Source: Massilia sp. Leaf139
Lineage (GTDB): Bacteria; Pseudomonadota; Gammaproteobacteria; Burkholderiales; Burkholderiaceae_D
Direction: 5' to 3'
NCBI RefSeq assembly: GCF_001424165.1
Contig: NZ_LMOJ01000001.1
Location: 523,194-587,193, forward strand
Length of the DNA stretch: 64,000 bases
Shown: in pieces, positions 16,884-25,343 of the stretch
How positions within the stretch are numbered: position 1 is the first letter of the stretch
Layout of the letters: each line of letters begins with the position of its first letter
Position numbers and translations under genes: made by a program
Notes under the pieces: model-generated
Seen by the model: only the letters and a program-made list of their open reading frames with translations
Databases searched by the model: none
What the model was told of the DNA's origin: nothing

Positions 16884-18290
16884 TTAGACGTCCAGGAAAC
16901 GCATCTTGAAACTGCGCCCCTTGAAGCTGCCGAAGTCCGGCCCCAGCTTGTTGCCGCCGTTGAGCTTCCGGTAAGCGGCATCGGCCACGTCGCGCGCCAG
17001 CGCCACATAGGTCTGGAACTCGGTGACGTTGATCTTGCCGACCTGTTCCTTCGTCAAGCCGGCGTCGCCCGTCAGCGCGCCCAGCACGTCGCCCGGACGC
17101 AGCTTGTCTTTCTTGCCGCCGGCGATGATGAGCGTGACCATCGGCGCCGGCTCGGCCGGCAGCACCGAGTCGCCCAGGTCGTCGACCTTGTACCAGGAGA
17201 CCGGCGCGTTCTGGTATTCCTCGATCGCGCGCACCCACTTCTTTTCGTTCGGCGCGCACAGCGACAGGGCTAGACCCGTCTCCTCGCCGCGGCCGGTGCG
17301 GCCGATGCGGTGCACGTGGACTTCGGCGTCCTTCGAGACGTCGACGTTGATCACCGCTTCCAGGTTGGCGATGTCGAGGCCGCGCGCGGCGACGTCGGTG
17401 GCCACCAGCACCGAGCAGCTGCGGTTGGCGAACAGGATCAGGATCTCGTCGCGCTCGCGCTGTTCGAGTTCACCGTACAGGGCGAGGGCCGAGAAGCCCT
17501 GGTCGCGCAGGGAGTCGGCCAGTTCGCGGCAGTGCGCCTTGGTATTGCAGAAGGCCAGGGTCGACACCGGCTTGTAGTGGCGCAGCAGGCGCGCCACGGC
17601 CTCGTCGCGGTTGTCGAAGCCGACCTCGTAGAAGCGCTGCTCGATCTTGGAATCGTCGTGCTGGCTCTCGACCGCGATCTCGACCGGGTCGACCAGAAAG
17701 CCGGCCGTGGCGTGGCGGATGTCATCCGGATAAGTAGCCGAGAACAGCAGGGTCTGGCGGCGCTGCGGGCAGGCGGACACGATGCCGGCGATCTCGTCAT
17801 AGAAACCCATGTCGGTCATGCGGTCGGCTTCGTCCAGCACCAGGGTCTGCACTTTCGAGAGGTCGATCGTCGCGCGGCCCAGGTGATCGCGGATGCGCCC
17901 CGGGGTGCCGACCACGATATGGGCGCCGTGCTCGAGCGAGGCGATCTGCGGGCGCATGGCGACGCCGCCGGTCAGGGTCAGGATCTTGACGTTGCCGACG
18001 CCGCGCGCCAGGCGGCGCAATTCACCGGCCACCTGGTCGGCCAGTTCGCGCGTCGGGCACAGCACCAGGCCCTGCACGGCGAACCAGGCCGGGTTCAGTT
18101 TCTGCAGCAGGCCGATGCCGAAGGCCGCGGTCTTGCCGCTGCCGGTTTTCGCCTGCGCGATCAGGTCGCGGCCCTGCAGCACCGAGGGCAGGCTTTCGGC
18201 CTGGATCGGCGTCATGCTGTGGTAGCCGAGCGTGTCGAGGTTGGCGAGGAATTGCGGTGCCAGCGGCAGCGCGGAGAAGGAAATGGTCAT
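16884..18290 (-). CDS. dbpA: ATP-dependent RNA helicase DbpA
   Basis: A 468-residue DEAD-box helicase that remodels 23S rRNA during 50S assembly. The motifs are in order: AKTGSGKT (Walker A), PTRELA, TPGR, DEAD (VLDEADRM), SAT, then the helicase C domain ending HRIGRTGR. The last ~75 residues (VTLIIAGGKKDKLRPGDVLGAL ... GSFKGRSFKMRFLDV) match the DbpA RNA-binding domain that targets hairpin 92 of 23S rRNA, which separates it from RhlE, SrmB or DeaD. A small ORF lies 28 bp upstream on the same strand. Confidence 0.96.
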   Translation of the reverse strand: MTISFSALPLAPQFLANLDTLGYHSMTPIQAESLPSVLQGRDLIAQAKTGSGKTAAFGIGLLQKLNPAWFAVQGLVLCPTRELADQVAGELRRLARGVGNVKILTLTGGVAMRPQIASLEHGAHIVVGTPGRIRDHLGRATIDLSKVQTLVLDEADRMTDMGFYDEIAGIVSACPQRRQTLLFSATYPDDIRHATAGFLVDPVEIAVESQHDDSKIEQRFYEVGFDNRDEAVARLLRHYKPVSTLAFCNTKAHCRELADSLRDQGFSALALYGELEQRERDEILILFANRSCSVLVATDVAARGLDIANLEAVINVDVSKDAEVHVHRIGRTGRGEETGLALSLCAPNEKKWVRAIEEYQNAPVSWYKVDDLGDSVLPAEPAPMVTLIIAGGKKDKLRPGDVLGALTGDAGLTKEQVGKINVTEFQTYVALARDVADAAYRKLNGGNKLGPDFGSFKGRSFKMRFLDV

Positions 18291-18318
18291 GCGGCCTCCA
18301 GCCGGGTAAAAGCCGGAG

Positions 18319-18552
18319 TCAGGAGTCCGGCGCCCAGACCGGCAAGCCGGTCAAATCAAGTTTATCGTCGCGGCGCCAGACGGGCAGGCCGGTGGTGTCG
18401 GTTTCTTCGAGCAGGGGAATCTGTTCCTGCTTCATGCCTGTGCGGCGGGGACGGGGTGCACGTTTCGACTCGGGCTGAGCGACGGCTTCGAGCGGGGCGG
18501 CCGGTTCGAAACCCGGCAGGTCGATCGTGGCGTTGTCTTTCTTGTCTCTCAT
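18319..18552 (-). CDS. Small protein with repeated TGLPVW motif
   Basis: A 77-residue ORF that I do not recognise. It is polar and Pro/Arg-rich in the middle (SKRAPRPRRTG) and ends with two copies of TGLPVW (TTGLPVWRRDDKLDLTGLPVW). No signal peptide or membrane segment is seen. It lies 28 bp upstream of dbpA on the same strand and just downstream of the initiator-tRNA terminator, so it could share the dbpA transcript. No clear Shine-Dalgarno precedes the ATG at 18552. It may be real, since the repeated motif is unlikely in random frame, but this is unproven. Confidence 0.45.
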   Translation of the reverse strand: MRDKKDNATIDLPGFEPAAPLEAVAQPESKRAPRPRRTGMKQEQIPLLEETDTTGLPVWRRDDKLDLTGLPVWAPDS

Positions 18553-18570
18553 CCGGCGTCGCTGGGCCCA

Positions 18571-18603
18571 GAAAACAAAAGCCCGGCTACGAGAGTCGGG
18601 CTT
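18571..18603 (-). terminator. Terminator of the initiator tRNA
   Basis: On the minus strand, AAGCCCG pairs with CGGGCTT across an 11-nt loop (plus-strand arms 18579-18585 and 18597-18603), followed by TTTTGTTTT. It lies 18 bp beyond the tRNA 3' end. Confidence 0.8.
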
Positions 18604-18620
18604 CTTTCAATACGAGTGTT

Positions 18621-18697
18621 TGGTTGCGGGGACAGGATTTGAACCTGTGACCTTCGGGTTATGAGCCCGACGAGCTGCCAGACTGCTCCACCCCGCA
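18621..18697 (-). tRNA. Initiator tRNA-fMet (anticodon CAT)
   Basis: A 77-nt cloverleaf on the minus strand. The anticodon loop CTCATAA is closed by the GGG/CCC triplet typical of initiators, the D-arm is GGAGCAGTCTGGCAGCTC, the T-loop is TTCAAAT, and the CCA is encoded. Position 1 is T facing A72, where E. coli has the C1xA72 mismatch, so a weak U-A pair could form. Confidence 0.96.
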
Positions 18698-18702
18698 GCG
18701 CT

Positions 18703-18731
18703 ATTGTACTGCTTCGTGCGCCAGGATGCAA
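18703..18731 (-). promoter_or_regulatory. Sigma-70 promoter of the initiator tRNA
   Basis: On the minus strand TTGCAT (plus 18726-18731), a 17-bp spacer, then TACAAT (plus 18703-18708). Only five bases separate the -10 from tRNA position 1, so the transcript may start at or beside the mature 5' end. Confidence 0.6.
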
Positions 18732-18762
18732 ATGCGGGGGGAGTGCCCGGTGATTTCGGGCT

Positions 18763-19914
18763 TTACGCGACGCGCAGGCGCCACAGCGAAGTCACTTCCT
18801 GCGAGCGCGCGGCATGCAGCGGATCGTCGGCGTCGCTTGCCTTCGCATGGGTCGGACGCACGTTGTGGCGGCCGGCGACGGCCAGGCCCGCGGACGCGAT
18901 CCAGCCCAGCAGCTGCTCGCGCGAACGCAGGCCCAGGTGCTCGGCCAGATCCGACAGGATCAGCCAACCTTCGCCGTTGGCTGTCAGGTGCGCCTTCAGA
19001 CCGGCGAGGAAGCCGCGCAGCATGCGGCTGTCCGGATCGTAGATCGCGTATTCGATGGCCGAACTCGGCTTGCCCGGCAGCCAGGGCGGATTGCAGACGA
19101 CCAGCCCGGCCTGGCCCTCGGGGAAGAGGTCGGCCTGAATGACCTCGACCTGCGCGTCGAGGCCGAGGCGCGCGATGTTCTCGCGCGCGCAGCCGAGCGC
19201 CCGCGCATCCATGTCGGTGGCCACCACCTGCCGCAGGCCGCGCCGCGCCAGCACGGCGGACAGCACGCCGGTGCCGGCGCCGATATCGAAGGCGGTCGTC
19301 GCGCCCTGCGGCAGCGGCGCCTGCGCCACCAGCTCGACGTATTCACCGCGCACCGGCGAGAACACGCCATACCAGGGATGGATGCGCGCATCGAGCGCGG
19401 GAATATGCACGCCCTTGCTGCGCCACTCATGCGCGCCGATCAGTCCCAGCAGCTCGCGCAGCGAGACGACGAAGGGCTCGGTCGCGGCACCATAGGCTTC
19501 ATTGCAGGCCTGGCGCACGTCGGGCGCGCGCCGCAGCGGAATCGCGTAATCGGCATCGAAGGGAATCAGCAGCATCGCCAGTGTGCGCGCGCGCTGCAGC
19601 TGCGCCAGGCGATGGCGGTGGAACTGTTCGGTCAGCGTCGGCGCGGCCGCACCGGCTTTGGCTCCGCTGTTTGCACGTCTTGCGCGCGCCGGCTTATGAT
19701 CGATGCGGCGCGCCAGCGCCTGCACCAGCTGGCGCGCATTCTGGAAGTCGCCGCGCCAGAGCAGGGCGGTGCCGTCCAGCGCGAGGCGATACGCGGTATC
19801 GGCCGCCATCGTGTCGTCGGCGATCACGACCTTTTTAGGCGCCGGCCAGCCGCTCTCCGAACGCCACAGCGCCGAGCGCCGCTGGCCGCCTTCTTCCCAT
19901 TCGATGCGCGTCAT
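18763..19914 (-). CDS. Class I SAM-dependent methyltransferase (NPPW type)
   Basis: A 383-residue protein whose C-terminal half is a Rossmann-fold methyltransferase: FDIGAGTGVLSAVLARRG (motif I), VVATDMDARALGCARENI (post I) and VVCNPPWLPG (motif IV). NPP(Y/W) is the signature of N-methyltransferases acting on glutamine or on bases in nucleic acids, such as PrmC, RsmC and HemK relatives. The N-terminal ~190 residues are not recognised and may bind the substrate. The ATG at 19914 is 1 bp after the stop of a small cysteine-rich protein, so the two form an operon. The substrate is unknown. Confidence 0.8.
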   Translation of the reverse strand: MTRIEWEEGGQRRSALWRSESGWPAPKKVVIADDTMAADTAYRLALDGTALLWRGDFQNARQLVQALARRIDHKPARARRANSGAKAGAAAPTLTEQFHRHRLAQLQRARTLAMLLIPFDADYAIPLRRAPDVRQACNEAYGAATEPFVVSLRELLGLIGAHEWRSKGVHIPALDARIHPWYGVFSPVRGEYVELVAQAPLPQGATTAFDIGAGTGVLSAVLARRGLRQVVATDMDARALGCARENIARLGLDAQVEVIQADLFPEGQAGLVVCNPPWLPGKPSSAIEYAIYDPDSRMLRGFLAGLKAHLTANGEGWLILSDLAEHLGLRSREQLLGWIASAGLAVAGRHNVRPTHAKASDADDPLHAARSQEVTSLWRLRVA

Positions 19915-19915
19915 C

Positions 19916-20125
19916 TCAATGATGGTGATGCCAGTTGCCGTCGCCCGACTCGAGGAAGGACTTCACCGCATCCGGATTGCCGGTCGCATGGCGGCGCACT
20001 TCGCCGCAGCCGCAGATGCCCTGGTAAGGCTGGATGTGCGAGCAGGCCGAGACTTTCTGCAGGTAGACGGTGACGTTTTTCGCGCACTGGGCGCATTTGA
20101 AGGTGAGGGTGCGGGCGGGTTTCAT
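19916..20125 (-). CDS. Small cysteine-rich (zinc-ribbon-like) protein
   Basis: A 69-residue protein with FKCAQCAKN near the N-terminus and CSH...GICGCGE further on, giving five cysteines and a C-terminal run of four histidines. The spacing suggests one zinc site. It starts at ATG 20125 and ends one base before the methyltransferase start, so translation is coupled. A role as a partner or specificity factor of that methyltransferase is inference from position only. I do not recognise a named family. Confidence 0.6.
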   Translation of the reverse strand: MKPARTLTFKCAQCAKNVTVYLQKVSACSHIQPYQGICGCGEVRRHATGNPDAVKSFLESGDGNWHHHH

Positions 20126-20170
20126 GTGAAATTGGCGTGAATGTGCAAAGGGCGTCATTGTACAACGCTG

Positions 20171-20209
20171 GTTTTGTCGGGTGGGCACTCCGTGACCACC
20201 CGACAAAAC
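20171..20209. terminator. Perfect 14-bp hairpin between sbcC and the small-protein gene
   Basis: GTTTTGTCGGGTGG (20171-20184), an 11-nt loop, CCACCCGACAAAAC (20196-20209). It begins 3 bp after the sbcC stop on the minus strand. The A/T-rich outer arms and GC-rich inner stem allow it to work as an intrinsic terminator for sbcC. Confidence 0.75.
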
Positions 20210-20212
20210 CCG

Positions 20213-23200
20213 TTACGTGCCGACCGATACCGCGCTGCTGCCGCCGCCCGTCGGCCGCACCTGGATCTTCGCCGCGATCCGCTCCGTCATCTCCTGCACG
20301 TGCGAGATCACGCCGACTTTCCTCCCCATCGACTGCAGCGCGTCGAGGGCGTCCATGGCGACGCCGAGGGTGTCGCTGTCGAGCGAGCCGAAACCCTCGT
20401 CGATGAAGAGCGACTCGACCCGCACCCGGTTCGAGGACAGCGAGGCCAGGCCCAGGGCGAGGGCCAGCGAGACCAGGAAGGATTCGCCGCCCGAGAGCGA
20501 GTTGACCGAGCGGATTTCGCCGCCCATGTCCTGGTCGCGCACCATCAGCGCCAGCGACGGGGCGCCGGCGTTGTCGACGCGTTCCAGGCGGTAGCGCCGC
20601 GCCAGCTGGTTCAGGTGGCTGTTGGCGTAGCCGAGCAGGACGTCGAGCGTGAACTGCTGGGCGTAGTTGCGGAACTTCTTGCCGTCGGCCGAACCGATGA
20701 GTTCCGACAGCCGTCCCCAGCGCGCCTCGATCGCCTGCTGGCGCTCGATCTCGGCCAGCATCGACTGCGCCTTGGTGCGGCGCTCGTCGTCCTGCGCGGC
20801 CTGCAGGCGCAGGGCGGTGGCCCGTTCGTGCACGGCGCTGCGCTCTTCCAGCACGGCCTGCAGGGCGTCGGCGACGGCGGCGCCGTCCTGCATCGCGCCG
20901 TCGGGCGAGGCGCTTTCCTCGTGCAGGGCGCGCTGGTTCTTGCGCTCGGCCAGCACGACAGAGGCGCGGGCCAGGGCCGCGTCGAGTTCGGCCAGCTCGC
21001 TGCGCTCGGCGGCCAGCCAGGCGGCGCCGACGTTCAGCAGGCTGGCCAGCTGCGCCTGGCTTTCCACCGGTTCCAGCTCGCCGTGGTGGGCGGCATAGTC
21101 CTCGATCCAGTCGGCCAGGCGCGCCGCCGCGTCGCGGGCGTCGTCCTGCAGCGATCCGATGCGTTCCTGGGCCTGCGTCAGGGTGCTGCGCACCTGCGTT
21201 TCACGCTGGGCCGCCTCGGCGGCGACCAGCTGGCGCGCGGCCAGCAGCTCGCGCGCGCTCGTCACCGCACTGCGCAGCGCCGTCTCGACCTCGGCCACGG
21301 CGCGGCCTTCGAACAGGGCGGCGCGGGCCGAGCGCCGTTCATCGAGTTCGGCTTCGCTGCGCGCACTGGCTTCCTGCGCCGCCGCCGCTGCCTCTTGCGC
21401 ATGCTCGGCGCGCACGGCGGCCTCGCGCTGCGCCGCTTCCAGCGCCGCCAGGGCGGCGCGCTGCTCGGCCAGCTGCTGCGATTGCGCCGTCCAGGCCTGC
21501 GCTTCGGCGGCGCGCGCCGCCTGCCACTGTTTCGGATTGCGGCGCCACAGCGCCTGCCAGCCGTCGCCGTTCGACTCCACCAGCACGGGATCGAGTTCGG
21601 CCAGTACGGCATCGACCGCTGCACGATCCCGCTCGAGCTGGAGGGCGATCGTCTTGTGCTCGTTCTCGAGCGTGACGAGCGCCGCCTGTGCCTTTTGCGC
21701 GGCCTCGCGCTGGCACAGGTGTTCGGCCGTCGCCGCCTCGAAAGCGGTTTGCGCGGCGGCGCGCGCCTGGGTGGCGCGCCGCGCATCCTGCTCGCGCGCA
21801 TCGATGGCGGCGAGCGCTTCGCGCACCGTGCCCGACTGCGCCTCGAACCAGGGCTGGCGTTCGCCCGCGGCCGGCGCCTCCATCGACACCGGATTGGCCG
21901 CCCACGCTTCCTCGAGTTCGCCGAGGTCGGCGGCCAGTGCCCTGCGTTCCTCGTCGAGGGCTCCCAGGCGCTCGCCGCCGGATTCCAGCTGGGCGCGCCG
22001 GGTCGCCTGCTCGGACAGGTTGCGCTGCACTTCGGCGCGGCGCTCGTTCACCTGCGTGCGCAGCAGCTCGAAGACGGCATGCAGGCGCGCGTCCTGGTGG
22101 GCGTAGGGGTGGGCCTCGCTGCCGCAGACCGGGCAGGGGTCGCCCTCGACCAGGGCGCCGCGCAGCGCCTCGACATTGTCGGCGCAGGCCAGTTCGGCGG
22201 CGGCGAGTGCATGCTCGGCCTGGGTGGCAGCGCCGGCCAGCTGCGGCGCGGCGGCCAGCGCCGCCGCCAGCGCGGTCTCGGCGCCGGCATGCCCGCTGCG
22301 TATGCGTTCGCGTTCGGTGTCGAGCTTGGCCAGGCGTTCGCGCGCCAGGTGCAGGCCCTTGGCGATGCGGGTGGCGGCCGCCAGTTGTTCGCGGCGCGCC
22401 TCGAAACGCTGACGTTCGGCGTGCAGAGCCTCCGGATCGAAGCCGGCCAGCGCGGCGCTTGCCGCCTGGCGCGCAGCATCGAGTTCGGCGATGCGGGCGG
22501 CTGCCCGTTCGGCCGCTTCCAGCGTGGCCTGGGCGGTGGCAGCGCCGTTCACGCGGGCGCGGTCGGCTTTCGCCAGCGCGGCCAGGTTCGCCTCTTCGAG
22601 CGCGGCGGCGTTTGCGGCTTGGGTGAACAGCTTGTCCCAGCGCAGCCACTGGCCGGCCAGGGCCGCGTGCTTGCCGTGCGCCGCCAGCCAGCCGGCGCTG
22701 CGCGCCTCGGCTTCGCGGGTCTGGCCGAGCCGCGCCTCGGCCTCGGCCAGCAGGGCCCGCGTGCGCACCGCCTCGGCCGCGGTCGCGTCGCGCCGCTGCG
22801 CCAGTTGGGCATGGGCGCCGGCCAGGGTGCCGATCGTCGCGTCGAGCGCCTTGGCCGCGTCGAGCCGGGCGGCGGCGTCCAGCTGCGCGCTTTCCGCCGC
22901 TTCCAGCGCGGCGCCGGCTTCCTGCACGCCCTGGACAGCCTGGCGCGCCGCTTCGGCAGCGCGCGCCAGTTCTCCCTGGCCGTTGGCCAGCGTCGCCTCG
23001 ATCTGCACCCGCTCGGCATCCAGGCGCGCCAGTTCCGCCATCAGCGGACGCGCGGCCTGCACCGCGTCGAGCATGGCCAGGCGTTTGCGGCGCTCGGCCG
23101 CGCTTTCCACCCGCGCGCCCGCTTCGGCCAGCAGGCTCTCGGCTTGCCCTTCGCTCTGGCGCAGGCGTTCGCGTTCCTGGTGCCAGCGCAGCTGCGCTTC

Positions 23201-23974
23201 GAGCAGGGCGCGGCGCACGTCGACGGCCTGCAGCGCCACGTCGGCGGCGGCGCGCTCGGCGTCGAGCTCGGCGCGCGTCTCCTGCGCCAGCGGCGCGTGG
23301 TCGGCCAGGCGCGAAGTCAGGCGCCGCACGGCATCCTGTTCCTGCTTGTAGCGCTCGTAGGCGCGCCTGGAGATCTCGCTGTAGACGGCGCTGCCGGTCA
23401 AGGTCTCGAGCAGCTCGCCGCGCTCGTTCTCGTCGGTTTTCAGGAAGGCGGAAAATTCGTTCTGCGCCAGCAGCACCGAGCGCGTGAACTGTTCGAAGGA
23501 GAGCCCGATGCGCGCCGCGATCTCGAGCTGCGCCTCGGTCTTGGTGCCGCCCAGCGCTATCCCTTCGGGCAGGCGGTGCAGGGTCATGTTCGAGGCCTGC
23601 AGCAGGCCGCTGACCTTGTTGCGCGAACGGCGCACGCTCCAGCGCGCGCGGTAGTGCACGCCGTCGTTGCCGATGAAGTCGACTTCGGCATAGCCTTCCG
23701 CGGCGCCGCGGCGCAGCAGGTTGCGCGCGTCGCTGGTCGAGACGGATTCGCCGCCGGCATCGGGCAGGGCGCCGCGGCTGCTGCGCTGCTGCAGGCGCGG
23801 CGTGTTGCCATATAAAGCCAGGCAGAGGGCGTCGAGCAGGGTGCTTTTACCGGCGCCGGTCGGGCCGCAGATGGCGAACAGGCCGGAACTGGCCAGCGGC
23901 TCGCTCTCGAAATCGACGCAAAAGTCTCCCGCCAGGGACGCCAGGTTGCGTCCCGCGATCCGCAGAATCTTCAT
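20213..23974 (-). CDS. sbcC: Nuclease SbcCD subunit C (SMC-like ATPase)
   Basis: A 1253-residue ATPase that with SbcD opens and trims hairpins and protein-blocked DNA ends. The N-terminal half ATPase has CGPTGAGKSTLLDAL. Long coiled coils with very high Ala/Glu/Arg content flank the zinc hook CPVC (about residue 612). The C-terminal half has NSLSGGESFLVSLALALGLA (signature) and LFIDEGFGSLDSDTL (Walker B and D-loop). The start ATG at 23974 overlaps the sbcD stop by 4 bp. The length is somewhat above the ~1050 residues of E. coli SbcC, through longer coiled coils. Confidence 0.97.
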   Translation of the reverse strand: MKILRIAGRNLASLAGDFCVDFESEPLASSGLFAICGPTGAGKSTLLDALCLALYGNTPRLQQRSSRGALPDAGGESVSTSDARNLLRRGAAEGYAEVDFIGNDGVHYRARWSVRRSRNKVSGLLQASNMTLHRLPEGIALGGTKTEAQLEIAARIGLSFEQFTRSVLLAQNEFSAFLKTDENERGELLETLTGSAVYSEISRRAYERYKQEQDAVRRLTSRLADHAPLAQETRAELDAERAAADVALQAVDVRRALLEAQLRWHQERERLRQSEGQAESLLAEAGARVESAAERRKRLAMLDAVQAARPLMAELARLDAERVQIEATLANGQGELARAAEAARQAVQGVQEAGAALEAAESAQLDAAARLDAAKALDATIGTLAGAHAQLAQRRDATAAEAVRTRALLAEAEARLGQTREAEARSAGWLAAHGKHAALAGQWLRWDKLFTQAANAAALEEANLAALAKADRARVNGAATAQATLEAAERAAARIAELDAARQAASAALAGFDPEALHAERQRFEARREQLAAATRIAKGLHLARERLAKLDTERERIRSGHAGAETALAAALAAAPQLAGAATQAEHALAAAELACADNVEALRGALVEGDPCPVCGSEAHPYAHQDARLHAVFELLRTQVNERRAEVQRNLSEQATRRAQLESGGERLGALDEERRALAADLGELEEAWAANPVSMEAPAAGERQPWFEAQSGTVREALAAIDAREQDARRATQARAAAQTAFEAATAEHLCQREAAQKAQAALVTLENEHKTIALQLERDRAAVDAVLAELDPVLVESNGDGWQALWRRNPKQWQAARAAEAQAWTAQSQQLAEQRAALAALEAAQREAAVRAEHAQEAAAAAQEASARSEAELDERRSARAALFEGRAVAEVETALRSAVTSARELLAARQLVAAEAAQRETQVRSTLTQAQERIGSLQDDARDAAARLADWIEDYAAHHGELEPVESQAQLASLLNVGAAWLAAERSELAELDAALARASVVLAERKNQRALHEESASPDGAMQDGAAVADALQAVLEERSAVHERATALRLQAAQDDERRTKAQSMLAEIERQQAIEARWGRLSELIGSADGKKFRNYAQQFTLDVLLGYANSHLNQLARRYRLERVDNAGAPSLALMVRDQDMGGEIRSVNSLSGGESFLVSLALALGLASLSSNRVRVESLFIDEGFGSLDSDTLGVAMDALDALQSMGRKVGVISHVQEMTERIAAKIQVRPTGGGSSAVSVGT

Positions 23975-25212
23975 GCGCGCTCCGCGTCGCCGGGCAGCAT
24001 CAGTTCGGCGAAGGCCGTCAATTGCTCGTTGGGGGCGTCTTCGCCGAAGCGCTGCTGCCACAGGCGGCGGAAGATGTCGTCCGGCTGCAGCTGGGCCAGC
24101 TGGTCGAGGGTCAGTGCGTCGGCGCCGTCCTCGCGCGTGACGACCTTGCGGGTCGGCTCGATCTTCGCCAGGCGCACCGGCTTGCCGGCAATGGCGGCCT
24201 CCACCTGGGCGCGCAGGCTCGGCTCGGGGCCGTCGAGCAGCACCCGCACTTCCAGGTAGGGACGGCATTGCGGCGGCAGCTCCGGGTCGAGTTCGAGCGC
24301 CTCCAGCGCGGCCAGCACGTCCGGCAGCGGCGCCGGCTTGGGCGGCACGCGCAGCAGCTCGACCGCGCGCGGCACCAGCAGCGGCGTGACTTCCTTCGCC
24401 ACCGGGCCGTCGAGGTCGATGCGCAGCACCTGGTGCTGGTAGCCGACTTCCGCGAAGGACAGCGGCAGCGGGCTGCCCGAATAGCGCAGGTGCTCCTTCT
24501 TGCCGACGCGCTGGGCCAGGTGCAGGTGGCCCAGCGCCGCGTAGGCGATCTCGGGCGCGAACATCGAGGCCGGCAGCGCCTCGGTGCCGCCGATGACGAT
24601 GCGGCGCTCGGAATCGTTCGAAGACTGGCCGTCGACCATATGGCAGTGGCCCATGGCCAGGATTGCCTGGTGCGCTTCGCGGCGCGATTGCGCGAGGGCG
24701 AAGGCCTGTTGATAGAGCAGGGCGATGCCGTTCAGGTAGGCGTCGCCTTCGACCTCCGCCTTCGGTACGTCGCCCGGACGCAGGAAGGGCACGCCCAGGC
24801 ACCAGGCCCGGATGTCGCCCGCCTTGTCCTTCAGCGGCACGACCAGGCGCTCGAGGTCGATCTCGCCGTCGCGTCCGCGCACCACGTTGCCGATCACGAC
24901 CGTGCCATGCGCTTCCAGCAGCGGCCCCGGCGCTTCCAGGCGGCTGGGCGAGTCGTGGTTGCCGGCGATGACGACGATCTGCAGGTGCGGCGCGCGCGCC
25001 TTGGCCCGCTGCAGGAAGCCATACAGTTGGCGCTGGGCGCTTGATGACGGATTGGCGTTGTCGAAGATGTCGCCTGCGATCAGGAGCGCGTCGGCCTCTT
25101 CTTCGACGAGCGTGTCGAGTAGCCAGTCGAGGAAACACTGGTGTTCGTAGCTACGGTCGTAGTTGTGCAGGGTCTGGCCGAGGTGCCAGTCGGAAGTGTG
25201 CAGCAGCCGCAT
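23971..25212 (-). CDS. sbcD: Nuclease SbcCD subunit D (Mre11-like)
   Basis: A 413-residue metallophosphoesterase-type exonuclease/endonuclease, partner of SbcC. The metal-binding motifs are in order: LHTSDWHLGQ, AGDIFDNANP, VIAGNHDSPSRL, GHCHMVDG and LGHLHLAQ. The start MRLLHTSDW (25212) is chosen because the family begins right at this strand, although the frame stays open a further 78 bp upstream. It is the first gene of the sbcDC operon, coupled to sbcC by the overlap ATGA. It diverges from ycaQ with a 131-bp gap that holds no clear promoter. Confidence 0.97.
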   Translation of the reverse strand: MRLLHTSDWHLGQTLHNYDRSYEHQCFLDWLLDTLVEEEADALLIAGDIFDNANPSSSAQRQLYGFLQRAKARAPHLQIVVIAGNHDSPSRLEAPGPLLEAHGTVVIGNVVRGRDGEIDLERLVVPLKDKAGDIRAWCLGVPFLRPGDVPKAEVEGDAYLNGIALLYQQAFALAQSRREAHQAILAMGHCHMVDGQSSNDSERRIVIGGTEALPASMFAPEIAYAALGHLHLAQRVGKKEHLRYSGSPLPLSFAEVGYQHQVLRIDLDGPVAKEVTPLLVPRAVELLRVPPKPAPLPDVLAALEALELDPELPPQCRPYLEVRVLLDGPEPSLRAQVEAAIAGKPVRLAKIEPTRKVVTREDGADALTLDQLAQLQPDDIFRRLWQQRFGEDAPNEQLTAFAELMLPGDAERA

Positions 25213-25343
25213 GCGGAATCTGGGGAAAAGAGAGATGGAGATCGGCTGCACTATAGCGCAGCTGGGCCGGCGCTTCAAAACGCGCTGCAAAAAAATTCCG
25301 GCAGGACATGCGCGGCTTGCCGAAACCTCATTAGAATATTTAT

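Noticed and set aside
20141-23815. Plus-strand open frame of over 1200 codons opposite sbcC
   Set aside because: It is the shadow of the Ala/Glu-rich coiled-coil coding of sbcC and has no motif.
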